A stretch of 64,000 nucleotides of DNA, from NCBI GenBank assembly GCA_037045055.1, contig JBAOHJ010000003.1, positions 248,001 through 312,000 of the forward strand, written 5' to 3'. Numbering within the stretch: the first letter of the stretch is position 1; every line of letters begins with the position of its first letter. Below the pieces are notes generated by a model. That model was not told the origin of the DNA and searched no databases. It saw nothing but the letters and a program-made list of their open reading frames with translations. This stretch comes from Phosphoribacter sp037045055 (GTDB lineage: Bacteria > Actinomycetota > Actinomycetes > Actinomycetales > Dermatophilaceae). Shown piece by piece: positions 1 to 8,188 of this stretch. The position numbers and the translations under genes were made by a program.

Positions 1-355
1 CGGCGCGGTCGACCGCCCAGCCCTTGACCAGTCCGGTGGGGTCGAAGCGCGGGACGCCGTCGCCGTCCGGGAGCTGCACGGTGAACGCCCCGCCGGTGCG
101 CTCGCTGGCCTGCGTGCCGAGGTCCACGGCCTGCGCCACGAGCGGGTCGCACTCGGCGACGGTGAGCTCGCCCCGGCGCAGCCGGCTCACCGGCGAGTCC
201 GGCTGCCAGGTGGAGAACAGCTCGTCCATCCGGTGCAGCTCGGCGAACGCCGAAGCGACCGCCCGCTCGACCTCGGGGTCGGCCACGTCCGCCCCGCGCA
301 CGTGGATGCTCACCGGCATCCCCATCACCTGCTCGACGAAGGCCCGTCGGGTCAC
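1..355 (-). CDS. apbE: FAD:protein FMN transferase (ApbE), C-terminal part beyond window
   Basis: This is the N-terminal ~118 residues of an ApbE flavinyltransferase; the rest lies before base 1. ApbE moves FMN from FAD onto a Thr or Ser of a target protein. The translation shows the family opening EQVMGMPVSIHVRG and, at the truncated end, FDPTGLVKGWAVDRA, which matches the conserved KG(Y/W)AVD region. I chose the GTG at 353-355 because it overlaps the stop of the upstream FMN-binding gene as GTGA. No signal peptide is visible, so the enzyme would act in the cytoplasm unless the start lies elsewhere. Its natural substrate is probably the product of the neighbouring gene. Confidence 0.88.
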   Translation of the reverse strand, partial: MTRRAFVEQVMGMPVSIHVRGADVADPEVERAVASAFAELHRMDELFSTWQPDSPVSRLRRGELTVAECDPLVAQAVDLGTQASERTGGAFTVQLPDGDGVPRFDPTGLVKGWAVDRA

Positions 356-864
356 AGATGCGCCTGGTCGATGGCCGACTGCAGCGACTGGATGTAGGCC
401 TGCGAGGTCACCGTGGCCCCGGAGACCATGTCGATGTCCGCGCTCTGCGCGGCGACCGCCTGCTGGTTGAGGATCGGCACCGCGCGGGTGTTGATCTGCA
501 CGTCCTTGCGGTCCCGGTTGGGGATTTGCAGCACGGTGGCCGCGGTGATCTTGCCGCCGGACACGGTGATCTGGACCTGGACGTTGCCGAACCGGGTGCC
601 GACCGCCGTGCCGGCGTACGTGGTGCCGGTGGTGGCCGAGGAGCCGCCGTTGCCGCTGGAGCCGTTCGAGCCGCTCGAGCCGTTCGAGCCGCTCGAGCCG
701 TTCGAGCCGCTGGAGCCTGAAGACCCGGCAGCGCCCGCCGACGCGGCGCCCTGCGGCGTAGCGGTCACCACCACGGCCGCGGTGCTCGAGGTCGAGGTGC
801 GGTAGCTGAGCAGCAGCACGAGCACGGTCAGCGTGCTCATGGCCCAGGTGACGATGCGTCTCAT
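352..864 (-). CDS. FMN-binding domain protein with covalent flavin motif
   Basis: This 170-residue exported protein has an N-terminal hydrophobic segment (about 8-20), a Ser/Gly/Asn linker (about 47-75) and a C-terminal FMN-binding domain. The motif SGATVTS begins near residue 148. In NqrC/RnfG-type domains the Thr of SGAT (here about T151) receives FMN through a phosphoester bond made by ApbE, which is encoded immediately downstream with a 4-base overlap. The gene follows the ferric-reductase-like gene by 20 bases. By inference, electrons pass from the membrane flavohaem protein to this flavoprotein outside the cytoplasm. The linker is encoded by an 18-bp tandem repeat. Confidence 0.88.
   Translation of the reverse strand: MRRIVTWAMSTLTVLVLLLSYRTSTSSTAAVVVTATPQGAASAGAAGSSGSSGSNGSSGSNGSSGSNGSSGNGGSSATTGTTYAGTAVGTRFGNVQVQITVSGGKITAATVLQIPNRDRKDVQINTRAVPILNQQAVAAQSADIDMVSGATVTSQAYIQSLQSAIDQAHL
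664..717. repeat. 18-bp tandem repeat encoding Ser/Gly/Asn linker
   Basis: Three head-to-tail copies of an 18-bp unit (GTTCGAGCCGCTCGAGCC on the plus strand) lie at 664-681, 682-699 and 700-717. The last copy has one change. Read on the minus strand they encode the flexible GSSGSN-type linker of the FMN-binding protein. Length variation between strains is likely. Confidence 0.9.
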
Positions 865-884
865 GGCGGTGCTCTCTGATCCCT

Positions 885-2318
885 CTAGTAGGCGAAGCGT
901 TCGGTGTGGATGTGGTCGTCCGGGACTCCGGCGGTGCGAGCGGCGGCGGCGACCAGCTCGATCCAGCCCGGGTCGCCGCAGACGTAGAGGTCGTGGTCGG
1001 CGACGTCCGGGACGAGGTGGCGCAATGCGTCGACGTCGGACAGGTGAGCCGCCGACTGGGGCAGCCAGGACGGGCGGTCCACCACTCGAGGGCCGAGCAC
1101 GGTGACCACCCGAGCTCCGCGCGCCGCCGCTAGGTCGGCCAGCTCGCCGGTGAGGACCAGGTCCGCGCTGCTGTGCGCGCGGTAGATCAGCGTGACGTCC
1201 CCGGGCCCTTGCGGCAGGGCCTCCAGCAGCGCCCGCAACGGCGCGATACCGATGCCGGAGCCCATGAGCAGGACCTTGCGCCGGGTGCGCACCCCGGCGT
1301 GCAGGCGACCGTAGGGGCCTTCGACCAGGACCCGCGACCCGGCCCGCAGGTCCCGCAGGGCCACCGACCCGTCCCCGACGTGGGCCACGGTGATCCGCAG
1401 GGACTGACCGTCCGGAGCTGCCGACAACGAGTAGGGATGCGCCCGCGAGCCGCCCGGCTTGTCCAGGAATCGCCATTGGAAGTACTGCCCCGCGCCGACC
1501 CCCAGCCGGTCGAGGCGGCGGCCGCGCACCACCACCGTGGTGGCGCCGGGGCCCTCGGGGCGGACCTGGGCGACGTACAGGCGGTGGGCGAGGCTGCGGT
1601 AGAGGGGCAGGCCGACGCGGCATACCAGGATGGCGGCGACCGCGGCCCCCCACAGGCTCCACCAGAACACCGTGGCCGGCAGGTCGCCGACGAAGTCCTG
1701 GCCGGTCCACAGTTGGTGGGGCAGGGCCAGGCCGACGCCGAGGTAGGCGTAGAGGTGCAACAGGTGCCAGGACTCGTAGCGCAGCCGGGCGCGCGCCATA
1801 CGCACCGAGGTGACCACGACGAGACACAGGGCCAGCGTGCCGGCCGCCGCGAGGAGCATCCCCGGGTAGTTGAGGACGACGTCGACGAGAGTGCCCCACA
1901 GCCCTTGGGTGGTCGATGCCGTGTAGCCGAACCAGATGAGCACGACGTGCGCCCACATGAGCGAGAACGACCACAAGCCGACGAGCCGATGGCGACGGGC
2001 CAACTCGTCCTGGCCGTAGCTGCGCTCGACCATGGGGATGCGGGCCATGAGCAGCACCTGCACGAGCAGCAGATCCGAGCCGACCAGTCCGGTGAGCCGA
2101 CCCAGCGAGGTCAGCGCGCCGGACAGCGACCCCAGATCCTGCAGGCCTCCCTTGCGGACCCACAACGCCACGACGACGAGCATCGAGGTCCACACGAGCA
2201 CCCCTGTCGCGTCGCGCCACCATCGCGGCGAACGCACCGCCCCGCCCTGGCCACGTGCCCCCGGCAGGGGCCCCGGCTCGCTCGCCCGAGTCGGTGGGGT
2301 CAGGGTTGCTGCGCTCAT
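885..2318 (-). CDS. Ferric-reductase-like transmembrane flavoprotein (FAD/NAD(P)H oxidoreductase)
   Basis: A 477-residue protein with an N-terminal multi-helix ferric-reductase-type membrane domain and a C-terminal ferredoxin-reductase-like module. Candidate haem-ligand histidines occur in WAHVVL and WHLLHLYAYL. The FAD-binding motif HPYSLSAAP, the nucleotide loop GSGIGIAPLR and the late YVCGDPGW are all present. It would carry electrons from cytoplasmic NAD(P)H across the membrane. The gene lies 20 bases upstream of the FMN-binding gene in the same operon. I took the ATG at 2318 (MSAATLTPP); in-frame codons further upstream would add a low-complexity extension. Final acceptor unknown. Confidence 0.85.
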   Translation of the reverse strand: MSAATLTPPTRASEPGPLPGARGQGGAVRSPRWWRDATGVLVWTSMLVVVALWVRKGGLQDLGSLSGALTSLGRLTGLVGSDLLLVQVLLMARIPMVERSYGQDELARRHRLVGLWSFSLMWAHVVLIWFGYTASTTQGLWGTLVDVVLNYPGMLLAAAGTLALCLVVVTSVRMARARLRYESWHLLHLYAYLGVGLALPHQLWTGQDFVGDLPATVFWWSLWGAAVAAILVCRVGLPLYRSLAHRLYVAQVRPEGPGATTVVVRGRRLDRLGVGAGQYFQWRFLDKPGGSRAHPYSLSAAPDGQSLRITVAHVGDGSVALRDLRAGSRVLVEGPYGRLHAGVRTRRKVLLMGSGIGIAPLRALLEALPQGPGDVTLIYRAHSSADLVLTGELADLAAARGARVVTVLGPRVVDRPSWLPQSAAHLSDVDALRHLVPDVADHDLYVCGDPGWIELVAAAARTAGVPDDHIHTERFAY

Positions 2319-2456
2319 GGTGAAAACGCTCTCGTGGCCGCCTGAGCGTTTCCTGTGAGCCCCCCGTGTCGTGCTCATGAGCCCCGGCCGGTATGCCGTG
2401 CCGACCGCCCGCCGGACGGCCCGCCGGCCGGGCCGCGGCCCCGTCGTCGACACGCG

Positions 2457-3020
2457 CTACTGCGGCCGATCCGGCGGGTGGTGCCATAGCCACAGTCCGC
2501 GTCGGAAGTACTGGAAGTCGTGACGGACGACCCAGTAGTGCGGCGGGCTCGAGACCCATTCGTCCAGGCCGTGCGCGGGGAAGGCACGGCCGCCGTCGTC
2601 GCGGTGGACGACCCCGCCGTGCTCGAGCCAGCGGGCGCAGCCGGGGTCGAGCAGTCGGTGTGCCCAAGGCTCGTGCAGCTGCCACGACGGGCTCCCCGAA
2701 TCGCGCGCACACCACCGGTAATGCTCGAGCGAGAGCGTGAAGCCGAGCCGGTCGAGCAGATCCGTGAGCGTGCCTGCGGACAGCCGCATCTCGGCCCGTT
2801 CGAGGCGCGCGACCGCGGACTTGGACAGACCCACGCGGGTGGCCAGCCGACGCTGGCTGATGCCGAGGGCAGCCCGAGCGTGTCGGATGGCCGCCGCGGT
2901 CTGCTCGCCCAGGCGGGCCGAGGCTGGCCCGTCACCGTCGGGGCTCTCTGCGGCCCCGCCGTCGTCGCCGTCATGGCCCTCGGTCTGCTCAGGCACGTCC
3001 ACGAGGTCACTGTGGCCCAC
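2457..3020 (-). CDS. XRE-family helix-turn-helix regulator
   Basis: A 187-residue protein with a Cro/C1-type helix-turn-helix at about residues 38-95 (LGISQRRLATRVGLSKSAVARLERAE). It is followed by a Trp- and His-rich C-terminal region that I do not recognise. An Asp/Glu/Gly-rich N-terminus precedes the DNA-binding domain. The GTG start at 3020 has no clear Shine-Dalgarno site, so the true start could be downstream. Its upstream spacer carries an 11-bp tandem repeat and a perfect 17-bp inverted repeat, which are candidate operator sites. Targets are not known; the neighbouring redox operon is a guess. Confidence 0.75.
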   Translation of the reverse strand: MGHSDLVDVPEQTEGHDGDDGGAAESPDGDGPASARLGEQTAAAIRHARAALGISQRRLATRVGLSKSAVARLERAEMRLSAGTLTDLLDRLGFTLSLEHYRWCARDSGSPSWQLHEPWAHRLLDPGCARWLEHGGVVHRDDGGRAFPAHGLDEWVSSPPHYWVVRHDFQYFRRGLWLWHHPPDRPQ

Positions 3021-3141
3021 CCGGGCACCACTGACGAGCCCGGGCCGCGGTCCCTGTGGACACCGCGGGCACGGTGACCCGGCCTGTGGAGAAACTCGCT
3101 TCCGAGGGCGGCCCGGCCCCCCGGTTCACGTGGCGTCGGCG

Positions 3142-3208
3142 CCCGCACGGCATCCGCTCGACTGTCCGCACGACGTCCGCACGACGTCCGCACGGCATCC
3201 GCACGGAG
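3142..3208. repeat. 11-bp tandem repeat, about six degenerate copies
   Basis: Units of the form TCCGCACGACG recur at 3165-3175, 3176-3186, 3187-3197 and 3198-3208. Degenerate units CCCGCACGGCA and a 12-bp TCCGCTCGACTG precede them. The period of 11 is close to one helical turn, so copies lie on one DNA face. The array is 120 to 190 bases upstream of the XRE regulator start, which makes an operator array plausible. It is not a CRISPR array. Confidence 0.75.
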
Positions 3209-3237
3209 CCCTGCTCGACGTCCACCAGCGTGCCGTC

Positions 3238-3278
3238 GATGTATGCATTGCCCCACCTCGGGGGGCAATGCATACATC
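3238..3278. repeat. Perfect 17-bp inverted repeat with 7-base loop
   Basis: The left arm 3238-3254 (GATGTATGCATTGCCCC) is the exact reverse complement of the right arm 3262-3278. The loop is ACCTCGG. The arms are less GC-rich than the surroundings, which is unusual here. No U-tract follows on either strand, so it is either a non-canonical terminator for the tauE-type gene or a protein-binding site upstream of the XRE regulator. Confidence 0.85.
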
Positions 3279-3359
3279 CTCCGACCCGACCCTGGGCTCC
3301 GGCCTGGACGGGCCACCGCAGCCCCACCAGCACAACCCGCAGCCCCACCGGCCCAACCC

Positions 3360-4145
3360 TCAGGACCACCAGCCCAGCAGAGCCCCGCCGATCCGGACCA
3401 CGAAGGCGACCACGACCACGACGAACACCCCCCGCACGAAGCCACTGCCGAAGCGCACCGCGGTCCGGGCGCCGAGGTAGCCACCGAGCAGGTTGCACCC
3501 CGCCACGACCGCACCGGTCGAGACCATGACGTGCCCGAGCGGCGCGAACACCGCCAGCGCCCCGAGGTTGGTTGCGGCGTTGGCGATCTTGGCCTTGGCG
3601 CTCGCCTCGAGGAAGGCGTAGCCGAGCAGCCCGACCAGGGCGAACACGAAGAACGACCCGGTCCCGGGGCCCAGGGCCCCGTCGTAGACGCCGACGAGCA
3701 GGCCGACGAGGGCGGCGTAGCCGGTGTGCCGTCGGCCCGAGTAACGCAGCTCGGTCTCGCGGCCCAGGTCGGGGCGCGCCACGGTGTAGGCCCCGACGAC
3801 GAGCAGCAGGACGAGGATGATCGGGTTGAAGGCGCTCTTGGGGATGTGCAGGCCGACGACGGCACCGCCCGCCGAGCCGAGGAAGGCCAGGGCGGCCATC
3901 GGCGCCGCGGTGCGCAGGTCCGGTCTGACCCGCCGGTAGTAGGTCACCGCGGAGACGCTGGTGCCGAACACCGAACCGACCTTGTTCGTGGCGAGCAGCT
4001 GGGCGGGGCTGGCGTTCGGGTAGCCGAGCAGCAGAGCCGGCAGTTGGATCAACCCCCCGCCGCCGACGACCGCGTCGACCCACCCGGCCAGCAGCGCCGC
4101 GCCACCGATCAGGGCGAGGGTGAGGTCCGCCCCGAGGTCAGGCAT
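3360..4145 (-). CDS. TauE/SafE-family membrane permease
   Basis: A 261-residue integral membrane protein of the TauE/SafE family, whose members export sulfite, sulfoacetate or related anions. It shows a family-like first segment (GWVDAVVGGGGLIQLPALL), about eight hydrophobic helices, and the second repeat YDGALGPGTGSFFVFALVG. The ATG at 4145 lies inside the end of the upstream HAD gene (8-base overlap), so translation is probably coupled to it. Substrate cannot be deduced from the sequence, and no sulfur gene is adjacent. Confidence 0.85.
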   Translation of the reverse strand: MPDLGADLTLALIGGAALLAGWVDAVVGGGGLIQLPALLLGYPNASPAQLLATNKVGSVFGTSVSAVTYYRRVRPDLRTAAPMAALAFLGSAGGAVVGLHIPKSAFNPIILVLLLVVGAYTVARPDLGRETELRYSGRRHTGYAALVGLLVGVYDGALGPGTGSFFVFALVGLLGYAFLEASAKAKIANAATNLGALAVFAPLGHVMVSTGAVVAGCNLLGGYLGARTAVRFGSGFVRGVFVVVVVAFVVRIGGALLGWWS

Positions 4146-4893
4146 TCCACGCCGCGACGATGTGGGCGATCTGCGCCAGCTCGTGGGCGACGGCGTCGGG
4201 AGTGGCCCGGTGGGACACCTGCTGGCTCTCGGGGATGTTCGAGTGCGGGATCCAGATGGCTCGCATCCCCGCCGACTGGGGCCCGTGCACGTCCTCGTAG
4301 GACCGGTCGCCGACGTAGACGCACGCCCCGGGCTCGACGCCCAGCGCCGCGGCGGCGGCGAGGAAGATCTCACGACGGGGTTTCACCCACGGCGTCTCGC
4401 TGGAGTAGACATCGGCGTCGACCAGGTGCACCACTTCGTCGCGCTCGAAGATGCCCCGGTGGTAGCCCCGGTCCCAGATCGTGTTCGACAACACCCCGAC
4501 CCGGATCCCGTCGTCCCGCAACCCCTCCCACAGTCCCGCGATGTCCGGGTGGGTGAACGTGTGCGGCTCCCAGAACTGCCGGTATGCCGCGACCCCCGCG
4601 TGGGTCCGCGGGTCGTCGTCGAGCAGCCCCACCGACGCGAGGATGTCGGGCAGCCGGGCGCTGACCCCGTCGGCTCGGCCGGCGGCCCAGGCCGACTCCT
4701 CGGCCCGGGCCAGCGCGTCGGCCAGGTCGGTCTGCGAGCAGCCGATCGCCCCGGCCCCTCGGGCGAACACCCGCCACTGCTCGTGGACGTCGACGGTGTG
4801 CCAGGGCGTGATCGTGCCACCCCAGTCGAAGATCACCGCCTCGAGCGCCCCACCGCCGCCGCGTCCGTCGCCGCCGCGTCGCCCGGCGCTCAC
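4138..4893 (-). CDS. HAD-family hydrolase
   Basis: A 251-residue haloacid-dehalogenase-superfamily protein. Motif I is FDWGGT near residue 20. The nucleophile Asp is present, but the second Asp usual in DxDx(T/V) is replaced by Gly. Motif II is VLSNT, the Lys of motif III is in WVKPRREIF, and motif IV is VGDRSYEDV. The GTG at 4893 overlaps the proS stop as GTGA, and the tauE-type gene overlaps its 3' end. Phosphatase activity on a small metabolite is likely, but the altered motif I may change chemistry. Substrate unknown. Confidence 0.85.
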   Translation of the reverse strand: MSAGRRGGDGRGGGGALEAVIFDWGGTITPWHTVDVHEQWRVFARGAGAIGCSQTDLADALARAEESAWAAGRADGVSARLPDILASVGLLDDDPRTHAGVAAYRQFWEPHTFTHPDIAGLWEGLRDDGIRVGVLSNTIWDRGYHRGIFERDEVVHLVDADVYSSETPWVKPRREIFLAAAAALGVEPGACVYVGDRSYEDVHGPQSAGMRAIWIPHSNIPESQQVSHRATPDAVAHELAQIAHIVAAWNA

Positions 4894-6656
4894 CCGAGCC
4901 CGACCTCGCGGCATACCTCGCCCACGGCAGCAGCGACGGGGACCTCGCGCCGCCGCCCGGACCGGCGGTCCTTGAGCTCGACGACCCCGTCGGCCAGGCT
5001 GCGCCCGACGACGAGGATGGTGGGCACCCCGACGAGCTCGGAGTCCTTGAACTTCACCCCGGCAGACACCCCGCGCCGGTCGTCGAGGATCACGGTGACG
5101 CCCGTCGCCGACAGCCCCCGGGCCAGGTCCTGCGCCGCCACGAACACCTGCTCGTCCTTGCCGGTGGCGACGATGTGCACGTCGGCGGGGCTGACCGCCC
5201 GGGGCCACACCAGCCCGGCCTCGTCGTGGTTGCCCTCGGCGATCGCGGCGACGGCGCGCGAGACCCCGATGCCGTAGGACCCCATCGTCACGGTGACCAG
5301 GCGGCCGGTCTCGTCCAGGACCTGCAGGTCCAGGGCCTGCGCGTACTTGCGCCCGAGCTGGAAGATGTGGCCCATCTCGATGCCGCGGGCGGCGGCCAGC
5401 GGCCGGGCGCACGACGGACAGGGGTCGCCGACCCGGACCTCGGCGGCCTCGATGGTGCCGTCGGAGGCGAAGTCGCGCCCGGCGACCAGCCCGACGACGT
5501 GTCTGCCCTCGACGTCGGCCCCGGTGACCCACGAGGTGCCCGGCGACACCCGCGGGTCGGTGAGGTAGCGCACCCCCGTGGCCGAGTCGACGCCGAGGGC
5601 CCGGGGCCCGATGTACCCGCGGACCAGCCCCGGGTATGCCGCGAACGCCGCGTCGTCGAAGGGCGCGACGACGGCGGGCTCGACCTGGGCGGCCAGGCGC
5701 TTCTCGTCGACCTCGCGGTCACCCGGCACGCCGACGACCAGCGGCTCGCGCCGCCCGTCGGGGTGCATGAGCATCACCACGACGTTCTTGAGCGTGTCGG
5801 CCGCCGTCCAGTCCCGGTCGGTGCGCGGGTGGCGCAGGTTGAGGTAGGCGACGAGCGTCTCGATGGTCGGGGTGCCGGGGGTGTCGATCGTCGTCGACGG
5901 CGGCCGGTCGTCCACGGGCACCGGCTCGGGGGCGGGCACTCGGACCGCCTCGACGTTGGCGGCATACCCGCAGTGCGGGCAGGTGACGTAGGTGTCCTCG
6001 CCGTTCTCGGCGCTGGCGAGGAACTCCTCGGACGTCGAGCCCCCCATGGCGCCGGCCATGGCCTGGACGATGACGTAGTGGAAGCCGAGCCGGTCGAAGA
6101 TCTTGATGTAGGCGTCCCGGTGGGCGTCGTAGGACTTGGCCAGGCCGGCGTCGTCGATGTCGAAGGAGTAGGAGTCCTTCATGACGAACTCGCGCCCGCG
6201 CAGCAGCCCGGCCCGGGGCCGGGCCTCGTCGCGGTACTTCGTCTGGATCTGGTAGAGCGAGATCGGCAGGTCCTTGTACGAGGAGAACAGGTCCTTGACC
6301 GCCAGGGTGAACAGCTCCTCGTGGGTGGGACCGAGCAGATGGTCGGCGCCCTTGCGGTCCTGCAGGCGGAACAGGTTGTCGCCGTACTCGGTCCACCGCC
6401 CGGTGGCCTGGTAGGGCTCGCGGGGCAGCAGCGCCGGAAAGAGCAGCTCCTGGCTGATCTGGTCCATCTCCTCGCGGACGATCTGCTCGACCCGGCGCAG
6501 CACCCGCAGGCCCAGCGGCAGCCAGGTGTAGATGCCCGGGCTGACCCGCCGGATGTAGCCCGCGCGCACGAGCAACCGGTGGCTGGGCACTTCGGCGTCG
6601 GCGGGATCCTCGCGCAGGGTGCGCAGGAACAGCGAGGACATGCGCAGGACGGTCAC
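4890..6656 (-). CDS. proS: Prolyl-tRNA synthetase, bacterial type
   Basis: A 588-residue class II synthetase that charges tRNA-Pro with proline. Motif 2 (TKYRDEARPRAGLLRGREFVMKD, read here in part), a central YbaK-type editing insertion (about residues 220-400) and the C-terminal anticodon-binding region (about 490-588) are present. The GTG at 6656 gives the usual VTVLRMSSLFLRTLREDPAD opening and is preceded by AAGGAG at a good distance. The next ATG, four codons later, is a weaker alternative. The gene overlaps the downstream HAD gene by four bases. Confidence 0.97.
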   Translation of the reverse strand: MTVLRMSSLFLRTLREDPADAEVPSHRLLVRAGYIRRVSPGIYTWLPLGLRVLRRVEQIVREEMDQISQELLFPALLPREPYQATGRWTEYGDNLFRLQDRKGADHLLGPTHEELFTLAVKDLFSSYKDLPISLYQIQTKYRDEARPRAGLLRGREFVMKDSYSFDIDDAGLAKSYDAHRDAYIKIFDRLGFHYVIVQAMAGAMGGSTSEEFLASAENGEDTYVTCPHCGYAANVEAVRVPAPEPVPVDDRPPSTTIDTPGTPTIETLVAYLNLRHPRTDRDWTAADTLKNVVVMLMHPDGRREPLVVGVPGDREVDEKRLAAQVEPAVVAPFDDAAFAAYPGLVRGYIGPRALGVDSATGVRYLTDPRVSPGTSWVTGADVEGRHVVGLVAGRDFASDGTIEAAEVRVGDPCPSCARPLAAARGIEMGHIFQLGRKYAQALDLQVLDETGRLVTVTMGSYGIGVSRAVAAIAEGNHDEAGLVWPRAVSPADVHIVATGKDEQVFVAAQDLARGLSATGVTVILDDRRGVSAGVKFKDSELVGVPTILVVGRSLADGVVELKDRRSGRRREVPVAAAVGEVCREVGLG

Positions 6657-6696
6657 GGTCGCTCCTTCGGCTCGGGTCGAAGGATATCCGCCGGGC

Positions 6697-8184
6697 TCAC
6701 CCCACCCGGGCGCCGACGTGGATGGCCAGGGCATCCACCGCGCCGACGTCGGCGGTGAACCACCCGTCGGCGTTGACCGTCACGGTGGGCCCGGCGCAGC
6801 CGCCCGCCGCGGGCGCGCCGTGGACGACGTCGCAGTAGCGCCCGGGCGGCATCCGGGTCTGGAAGGAACGCCCGGTGAGCGCCGCCCCCCCGGAGTTGAG
6901 CACGACGAAGCCCCGCTCGCCCCGCGCGAAGCCGACCGCCGCTCCCCCGTCGTCCCACCACAGGTCCACGCCGGTGCCCTTGACGGTGTTGTGGAAGCCG
7001 ACCATCCCCTCGACCGCGGGCCACCGGTGCTCGCACACCCACCCGTCCGAGCCGCACACGCTGTCCTTGGTCGTGCCCCGATCGTCGAGCGCGGGCGGGC
7101 CGGCGTCGGGGTCGGTGAACGCGTACGAGGACATCACCGTGGGCTCGCCGTAGGGCCAGGCGAGCATGTAGACGTTGCCGAGGCGGTATGCCGCCGGCGA
7201 GCGGTGGGTGAGCACCTGCGGGCCGCCGTGGCGCTGCGTGTCGTGGTTGTCGAGGAACACCCGGGCTCGGGTGCCCTCGACCGCGCCGCCGAGGGCGCGC
7301 AGGTCGCTCAGGCGCGCGCCCTGGACCGCCCCCCCGACGGTGTCGCCGTAGGTGAAGACGAGGACCTTGACGAACGGGGTGTACTCCGCCATCCGGATCG
7401 GCTCGCCGCCGTAGTCGATGACCTCCGCGTAGGCGTCCGGTGTCCCGGGGACCCTGCGCAGGACGTCGGCCAGGTCGGCGGCCGGGATGTGCTTGGCCGC
7501 GTCGACCCGGAACCCGTCCACCCCGAGCGAGACGAGGTCGGTGAGGTAGGCCGCCAGACGCGCCCGCACCGGCTCGGTGTCGGTGGCCAGGTCGGCGAGG
7601 TTGACCAGCTCGCAGGTCTGGACCTGGGTGCGGTCCTGGTAGTCCCGGATCTCGTCGCCCGGGGTCAGCCCACAGTGGTGGAAGTCGGTCGGGCCGTAGA
7701 TCCCGGGGTAGTCGTAGTGCGTCCAGGGCGACCCGGCATACCCGACTCCGCCGTCGGAGCCGGCCATGTGGTTGACGACGACGTCGGCATAGACCCGCAC
7801 CCCGGCGGCGTGGCAGGCCGTCACCATCTGCTGGTATGCCGCCCGGTCGCCGCGACGGGTGTCCAGTCGATAGGACACCGGCTGGTAGTCGACGTACCAC
7901 GGGTTGCCGGTGACCATGGCGTGTTCGGTGGCCGGGGAGACCTGCACCCCGGCATACCCGACCTGCGCCAGGTGCGGGCACTCAGCGGCGACCGAGCGCC
8001 AGTCCCACTGGAACAGGGTGACGACGACATCGCGCGGCGCGGCGGGGGCCAGCACCGACGCGGTCGGTGCCGGCTCGGGCGTCGCCGTCGGCGCGGGGGA
8101 CTGCACCGCCACGACGCAGCGCGAGAGCAGCGCGACGGCCAGGGCGAGCAGCACGACCACCCAGCGGCGACGGACCCGGCTCAT
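6697..8184 (-). CDS. Secreted alpha-amylase (GH13)
   Basis: A 495-residue glycoside hydrolase family 13 enzyme with an N-terminal hydrophobic export signal (about 8-22) and a Pro/Thr/Ala-rich spacer. Conserved regions are DVVVNH (134-139), GFRVDAAKH with nucleophile D228, AEVID with acid/base E254, and FLDNHD (310-315). It should cleave alpha-1,4-glucans outside the cell. A Cys follows the signal, but LLSRC is a poor lipobox. The gene starts four bases after the GNAT gene stops and ends 40 bases before proS, so it sits inside an otherwise housekeeping transcript, which is unusual. Confidence 0.93.
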   Translation of the reverse strand: MSRVRRRWVVVLLALAVALLSRCVVAVQSPAPTATPEPAPTASVLAPAAPRDVVVTLFQWDWRSVAAECPHLAQVGYAGVQVSPATEHAMVTGNPWYVDYQPVSYRLDTRRGDRAAYQQMVTACHAAGVRVYADVVVNHMAGSDGGVGYAGSPWTHYDYPGIYGPTDFHHCGLTPGDEIRDYQDRTQVQTCELVNLADLATDTEPVRARLAAYLTDLVSLGVDGFRVDAAKHIPAADLADVLRRVPGTPDAYAEVIDYGGEPIRMAEYTPFVKVLVFTYGDTVGGAVQGARLSDLRALGGAVEGTRARVFLDNHDTQRHGGPQVLTHRSPAAYRLGNVYMLAWPYGEPTVMSSYAFTDPDAGPPALDDRGTTKDSVCGSDGWVCEHRWPAVEGMVGFHNTVKGTGVDLWWDDGGAAVGFARGERGFVVLNSGGAALTGRSFQTRMPPGRYCDVVHGAPAAGGCAGPTVTVNADGWFTADVGAVDALAIHVGARVG

Positions 8185-8188
8185 GGGT

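Larger units (their letters stand above)
3021..3359. other. 339-bp spacer without gene, repeat-rich
   Basis: This stretch between the XRE regulator start and the TauE-type gene stop has no convincing coding region on either strand. Reading frames through it lack family similarity. It holds a short tandem repeat near 3142-3208 and a perfect inverted repeat at 3238-3278, both described separately. It therefore combines the 3' end of the tauE transcript with the control region of the regulator. Confidence 0.7.

Noticed and set aside
5175..6758. Plus-strand open frame of 527 codons opposite proS
   Set aside because: It lies wholly antisense to a clear prolyl-tRNA synthetase, has Gly/Val/Asp-rich low-complexity content and no domain; long antisense frames are normal at this GC.
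8104..8125. Lipobox for the amylase (LLSRC)
   Set aside because: Arg at the position before Cys does not fit the usual lipobox, so a plain signal peptide or anchor is preferred.
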